Source of the DNA: Escarpia spicata
Taxonomy: Eukaryota > Annelida > Polychaeta > Sabellida > Siboglinidae
Direction: 5' to 3'
Assembly (NCBI GenBank): GCA_963995525.1
Contig: OZ023217.1
Location: 20,118,770-20,182,769, forward strand
DNA length: 64,000 nucleotides
Position numbers and translations under genes: made by a program. Every line of letters begins with the position of its first letter. Position 1 is the stretch's first letter. Shown one piece after another: positions 57,699 through 64,000 of the stretch. A model generated the notes under the pieces. The model saw only the letters and a list, made by a program, of their open reading frames with translations, searched no databases and was not told the origin of the DNA.

Positions 57699-59691
57699 TG
57701 TGCAAACAGGATCATTGACGTGTTTTCTAGGCTACCCTATGAACGGCCCGTGTAATCTGCAAATAAACATTACCACATTACTTTTATTAGACAACAGTTC
57801 TCTTGCTATGGCTTCATTGTAAATAATTGTTGTGTCATATCATTGAAATATTTGTGTTAATATAATTAATGTTATTAGCAAAAGCATCGACTATCAGCAT
57901 AATTAATTATCATGGTGTACAATATGCAGCATGTCTACGTTTAATATTTGTTATATAAAAACAGTGTTACTGGATCAAGAAATATTTGCAATTATAATTG
58001 TACAAGAGTTTGACGAGTATTTCAAAATTTACAGACAAGATCAAATTGGGCTTTTGGCTACAATTCACTCACATGTACAATTGTACATGCAACAAAACAG
58101 TAGGAACATTGTATTTGTTTTCATCTAAAAATAAGTAATTTCTTTATATTATCCCCAAAGCTGGTTTCCTCTTGATAACTGCTCAGACAAGTGAAAGTGT
58201 TGGCGGACAAGTAGATTTCAAAACTGACTTGAGGTAAGTTAAAATTCTATCAATGTAATGAATTACATAGGTATACAACTGCATTGTATAAACATGTACT
58301 TTGGTCCAGAATAATATACAAACAACCTAGTAAACCTACATGAGATAAAATTACACACAAATTTGATATCAAGCTTTCTATGAACATCCACCTAAATTCT
58401 GCTATGAGGGTGCATCTGTACCATTGCAGTTTGAAACAGGAGTCGGAATTATATATGTACACCAGTATTCAAGAATATCGATATACACAAACGTTCAGCA
58501 TGGTACACGATACACAAATTCGTATCACGGTAAGCTACGATATGTGATTGCAGTAGAGAAAAACTATCCATGTCATCTATGTGAAACAGATCAACGCTAA
58601 CTACATCTGCCTGTGTATCATTAAAACAGCGAAATATAAAGTATATTTTACCCATACACCTATGTCAAATTGTTACACAATTATTTTGTTTTCAATGCTT
58701 GCACAGATGTGATTGACAGCAGTCTGCTATAGCGCTGCCTTGTTTACGTCAGCACCAGCCTACTAGAAACCCGCTCCCATGTAGCTTTTCTACTTCCAAA
58801 ACTTGAGACCACTTTGGAGGGGTGGCACAAGTTTTTTTTACAGATACAACTTGCAACAGTTTGTCTGTGTCCAAGTTGCACTGATACAGGTGCCTTCATG
58901 CAAAATACATGTGCAAGGACAGCATAACCCTTTAGATCATAGCTTGACTGTTGGCGGCCGACATCCTCTTTGACAGCAAAGATCTATGAATGCCCAAATC
59001 GCGGTACCTTCCATCGGTAATGACATTTATATTAACAACAAATGTGCATTGTAGAAATATATCGTACAGATTTAAATAAATATAACTTGCAATTGGAAGA
59101 TTTAAGGTTAACAAAAGAAGCTAAAGAACCAATGTAACTGATGTTTCATGAAAACAAACATTTTCCCTAGATGATATCAATATATGTACCTCTAGCCGAG
59201 TTACCCGGCATTGCCCGGGGAAAAAGGGCAGCCGTATGTACCCATCCCAAATGTTTCCAGCCTATCCGCATTAATAAATGTTAACTGGTCACTGGCCTAA
59301 TTGTTAGGACAACCTTTTGCCAGAAATCTCAATCGCTCACCCATCTAACTGACGTAACAGATGCTGTGTTGAAATTTTAGCCTGATACACAGCGTGTTCC
59401 CAAAGCCCCGGCGGGATCGCCGACAACAGTTAATCAGACCGCCGGCTACTGAATCAACCCCATATAATCATTTTCTCACGTTTTTGAGGTGAAAGAATTG
59501 CTCAATTTGACAAAATCCGCAAAATAACTAAGCCGGTCCAGATATTGACGACCCAAGCGCACCCGACCCAGTCCTCTAAATTGCGACTGAATTGGTTGCG
59601 TAATAACAGATCATCCGTCGTCATGTGCCATTTCATAAACCATGTGTTGTCATTTCTCAGAAACACCATAACCTATACTAATTTTGAGTTT

Positions 59692-60236
59692 GGCACCAGT
59701 GTAGAATCTACACAAGTGCCCTAACTTTATTGGCAGTATTTTGAAACAAACATGATTACTCTGCAACGGCATTCGTTTATTTTGGTGGATTTGACACAGG
59801 ATTTTAAAAGGCGCAAGGCAAATTGCTACAAAGTGTCATGGCGCCCGTGGTACCTCGTGCCCCAACGTAAACGGGGGCACAAGTAGAAAAGAATCTACAC
59901 AAGTGCCCTAACTTTATTGGCGGTATTTTGAAACAAACATGATTACTCTGCAACAGCATTCGTTTATTTTGGTGGATTTGACACAGGATTTTAAAAGGCG
60001 CAAGGCAAATTGCTACGAAGTGTCATGGCGCCCATGGTACCTCGTGCCCCAACGTAAACGGGGGCACAAGTGGAAAAGAATCTACACAAGTGCCCTAACT
60101 TTACTGGCGGTATTTTGAAACAAATATGATTACTCAGCAACAGCATTCGTTTATTTTGGTGGATTTGACACAGGATTTTAAAAGGCGCAAGGCAGGCGCC
60201 CGTGGTACCTCGTGCCCGCAAGTGGAAGGCGCTAAC
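59692..60236. repeat. Tandem repeat of about 187 bp, three units
   Basis: tctacacaagtgccctaact recurs at 59707, 59893 and 60081 (186 and 188 bp apart); units contain cgtgccccaacgtaaacggg. The third is cut at about 60236. Confidence 0.9.
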
Positions 60237-62170
60237 GTAATCCGTTTCGCGATCATTGCCTGGTTGTTCGATAAGCGCATGGAAAACATGTTGCTAATTA
60301 AATGTAGTTGTCACATCATTAGAACACACATAAATGTATATATTCCGGTTTTTAATACAAAACTCGAAGGAATAATAACAGCCTAGGTTATGCTAACTCA
60401 AAGTGATATTATAGTCCGCGTTTCATAGTTCTCACAAATTCCATTGGATGGCGACATAATAGTTGAACATAATTGTCAGTGAAACAGCATCAGTGATTGA
60501 ATCATTCATAACTGCATTTGTTAACTTATATATTAAGCACTGCTGCATTAGAAACAACCAGTCATTTATGTTATTGTGTGACAGGAATTATTTTATTATC
60601 TAAATTGATTATGTATGGTTGTTACTGTGTTGCAAATATTGCACAAATAAAACTAATGTTGTTAGAAAAGTTAACTACACAGTAAAACATTATTATACAG
60701 ATGCACAGATCATAACTTTGTAATATTTTAAATATTTGATAGAATCTATTTATTTCTCAAAGTTAACTTTGAAATAACATACAACTTTTCTGAATGTCAT
60801 TTGACATGGAAAATACGTCATTTGACACAGAATTTGTCTGTTTCTGAAAGAGAATTTTGAAACGGAAAATCAATGTCCCTATACATACATGTATATTTAC
60901 TGTTAATTATTGGTAATTTCAGGGATTCCACATATAACTATTATTAATTTGTCAGTGTACCGTTTTATAATGCACAAAGTTAGTATCTGGCCACATATTC
61001 ATACATGTTTTAGATTTATTTATATTTCAAATAGATGTCTGTGGTTAATTTGGATTAAATTTGTATTGAAAACACAATTGCATACATACGCACACAATTA
61101 CTTGGCTCCTATTTTTTTAATTTTGCTTCTAAAAAAATGTAGGTAGGAGCCAGCTGGCTCCTAGACAAAAAAGTTAACTTAGAGGGCTGAGTCCCGACCA
61201 CTGCCGGAGACGGTCAAAAGTACTGCCAACTTCATTTTACGAACAGCTTGTGTTGATTTCCACTGGCGTCTTTAGCTTTAGCAGCAAGGAAAGAAATCTT
61301 GGTTAGTATGTGTGAATTTTGTGAATGGAAATGTGATTGACAGCTTGTGCAGACCTGCCAAATGTTACGGTTTCGCCGTATTTGTTACACTTAGGCAGCT
61401 GTTAATACGGGGTTACGGCTGAGGTGAAAATAATACGGTAGTGACAACAAAATCGGACAAGCTTATTCATTATAAAGCATCCCGTATTCTGCAAAATATG
61501 TAACGTTCCAAAGCGCGGTGCGAAAAACAACCGCAGTCGGCAGTCCTGTTGCCAGTGTCAACACCCGTTAGTTTTCAATATTAACCACTCGGCGACACCA
61601 CTGTTGTATTATCAATGGACAGTCGGTTCCTGCTCATCTAGATGTATGGTAGGCTTGGGATGTTATGAATCTAGCAGCTGGCTGCATTATTAACCATAAT
61701 TTCACTTTCATAAAAGACTGGTTATTACTTGTAGACTGCAAAATAATGAAGAGTAAATGAGATTTGAAAAAGAGTACCAAATTAATGTGTTGTCATTTAA
61801 ATAATGAGTTACCTTGGATACTGAGTGAGATTACATTCATAGCAAAATGGGTACACTTTTTGTTTACTGAAGCAACACTTAAAAATTAAATTAAATGATT
61901 AGAATGCACCAGAAGCCATAAAATAGCATCATTTTATATATAAAAATTCCGGGGAGCATGCCCGGACCCCCCTAGTGTTGGCGCGCCTACAGCACGCAGC
62001 ATTCATCCACACCACCCAGATTCAGTAGCTGGCTACTCAAATGTTAAAACCTGCTACTCAAAATATTAGGGAATACATTGGATACATGCAAAACTAACAC
62101 AGGTTTGAATGCAAAAAAAACAGGGAATGAACTGTTTTATAATATAGATGTTGTATTCCTACTTATCCAA

Positions 62171-63415
62171 CGATAGAAATAAGCCAGAATATTTACTTGT
62201 CCGCCGGACAAGTAAGTTTTGAAATCTACTTGTCCACCAAAATTGTAACTTGTCCGAGTGGTTGTCAAGGGGATTCGAAGCTTCGGAAAAAAACATAAAA
62301 AGTCTGTCTTATTTTACACAATGTTCCTGCTGTTTCGTTGCATGTACATCTGAGTGACTTGTGATCAAAGACACAATTTGATTTAATCTGCAAATTTTGA
62401 AATTGCAAAATTATATTTGCAACTATTTTTTTCGGTCCATTATCATTACTATTCATCACGAATATTAAAAGTAGACACGTTACATTATTCAATTGATCAC
62501 CAGCAAACAAACGCATATTATACTAAATGTTATATTACAATTTCAATGATGTATAAACAGTTTTAACGGTGCCAGAATCTACCAGGTGGAATATAATTTA
62601 TAGATTTAGTTACATCGTAACGTCGCTGCCACGCGCAGACCGCCGTAGACTAGTCGTAGTTGGCGGAAGCCGATATGGCAACGGCGGTTGGCTCCCCGGT
62701 CGCGCGTCTTGCATAAGTTGGCTTCGAAAACTTGCAATTTATGGTTAGAATAAATGTTACATAGATACAACACTTCTGAAATGTCTTTTAAAATTTCCAT
62801 TTACCAACCATCACCATAGATTGACCGGAGAGCCAGCTACAAGTTTTTAAAATGTTTACCGATCTGGGACTGGATCGGCTAACGTTCGATGACTTGGAAG
62901 ACTGTGGAATCCGTGTGGGTTAGACGTAACAATGGTTAAAACGATATAATTATTCAAATAACAGGTAGCGATACAAAGTCTACTATTTCCAAAGTTCGTC
63001 AAATATGATCCGTGCGTGGAAGCAAGTTGTACATCGGTCAAACTGAACGATTTACGATTTTATGAAATACAGCCTCGATCAACGATGGCTGATGCGGAGT
63101 CTGTCCTACGTGTGTGACAGAGCTATGTCGGTGCGCTCAGCGGATGACCCTGTTAACGCAGGCACTAAACTCGGTCGAACGCTGAAGTACAACACATTGA
63201 CGGCCAACACACTAACAAGATTGCAACGTGTGCGATTGCTAGCGAACTTCATTTACGTTTCAGTTTCCTCAAATAAAAAGTTTGCAATGTTGCACGCGTC
63301 ACTATTTACTGTAAATTTTCACTTGTCCACCGGATAACCACGTAGAGTCATTTTACTTGTCCGGGCCAAAAATCACTTGTCCCGGACAAACGGACAAGTG
63401 CTATTTCGAACGCTG
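62171..63415. mobile_element. hAT-like element, 1.25 kb, 8-bp target duplication
   Basis: Direct TTATCCAA at 62163-62170 and 63416-63423. The right end read inward is CAGCGTTCGAAATAGCACTT; the left is CGATAGAAATAAGCC with two bases missing. Several acttgtccg motifs in both orientations sit near both ends. No transposase ORF seen. Confidence 0.75.
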
Positions 63416-64000
63416 TTATCCAATATAACTTGACACTCACTTTTTCTAATACACTAACTTGACGGGTAATAATTTTGACGCTAAATGACACATAGCTCCA
63501 TATGTAGGAAGTATATGAAATGCGTAAGAATGGGCTACTTGTAAGCGTGCGGACGTGACCAAAAACAGGTAGACCTGGTGCATGTTAAGCGCTGAGGATT
63601 TCCAAACGTCAATAACTTAAAAACTATTCAAATGTATGCATACATCCACCGACATATTTGTAGATGGCATAATTATCTTTACGATATAGAAAAACATGAA
63701 ATTCCGCGGCTGGAACTCCACATACAGCCTTTTGAAATATTGAGCCTCCCCAAGTTCTCCACCCCTGGGTGAATTTCGAAAATGTTTAAATCTACGAATC
63801 ATTTCAATGGGCCTGCTAGATCATATGCAAAATTTCAGCCCCATACATGCAAAATTGATGGAGAGGTGTGGGGGCACAAACAAACACAGAACGAACTGTT
63901 TTACAATACATATAGAAGACATTGCATAGGATCTGAAGGGTTAAGAGGCAACAACGGCTGGAATTAATAGCAAAGGCAGCACATGTAGTATGGCATTATT

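Larger units (their letters stand above)
57757..64000. other. 5' flank or first intron of PRRC2, repeat-rich
   Basis: No coding exon recognised. It holds a short stretch related to the hAT-like element (about 58190-58235), a ttacccggcattgcccggg motif (59200-59219), the tandem repeat at 59692, a block around 61350-61990 with transposon-like tccggggagcatgcccgga, and the element at 62171. Promoter and first exon of PRRC2 should lie in or beyond it; I could not place them. Confidence 0.5.

Overview
This is invertebrate-type nuclear DNA: AT-rich, intron-containing, with GT-AG splicing, tRNA-derived SINEs, LINE and Penelope-like remnants, many small DNA-transposon derivatives and long minisatellites. 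The two recognisable genes are metazoan, and the PRRC2 gene has the layout of the single-copy form expected outside vertebrates. I think a marine invertebrate, perhaps a lophotrochozoan, is likely, but the sequence alone does not settle the phylum.

Layout. Bases 1-3380 are non-coding and repeat-bearing. Bases 3381-19265 (+) hold the last ten exons found of CCDC180, a coiled-coil protein; the 5' part of the gene lies upstream of the window. Its introns carry 18-, 27-, 29- and 58-bp tandem repeats, a LINE fragment and a Penelope-like element. Bases 19266-22653 are the converging 3' ends of the two genes. Bases 22654-57698 (-) hold a complete PRRC2 gene (proline-rich coiled-coil 2, BAT2 family): 39 coding exons whose phases all agree, 8,811 nt of CDS, 2,936 residues. 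Bases 57757-64000 are 5' flank or 5' UTR intron, mostly repeats.

The most notable content is inside the PRRC2 introns. Seven introns each carry one element with the structure of a box C/D snoRNA, all in the sense of the host gene. Each has a C box, D' box, C' box, D box and a terminal stem whose bases differ between copies but still pair. Five copies share an intact antisense element matching the conserved 18S rRNA segment GGAUUGACAGAUU; one copy is decayed, and one has lost exactly the guide. PRRC2 therefore looks like the host of an expanded, still-evolving snoRNA family. Vertebrate PRRC2 genes also host snoRNAs, as far as I recall.

A second notable feature is in CCDC180. The end of one coding exon together with its 5' splice site has been tandemly duplicated in 27-bp steps. 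This gives eight phase-compatible donors that could add 0-7 copies of a 9-residue repeat. Other structures include a Penelope-like insertion with an inverted 58-bp array of its own 3' end, several transposon families with clear target-site duplications, and an upstream ORF overlapping the PRRC2 start codon.
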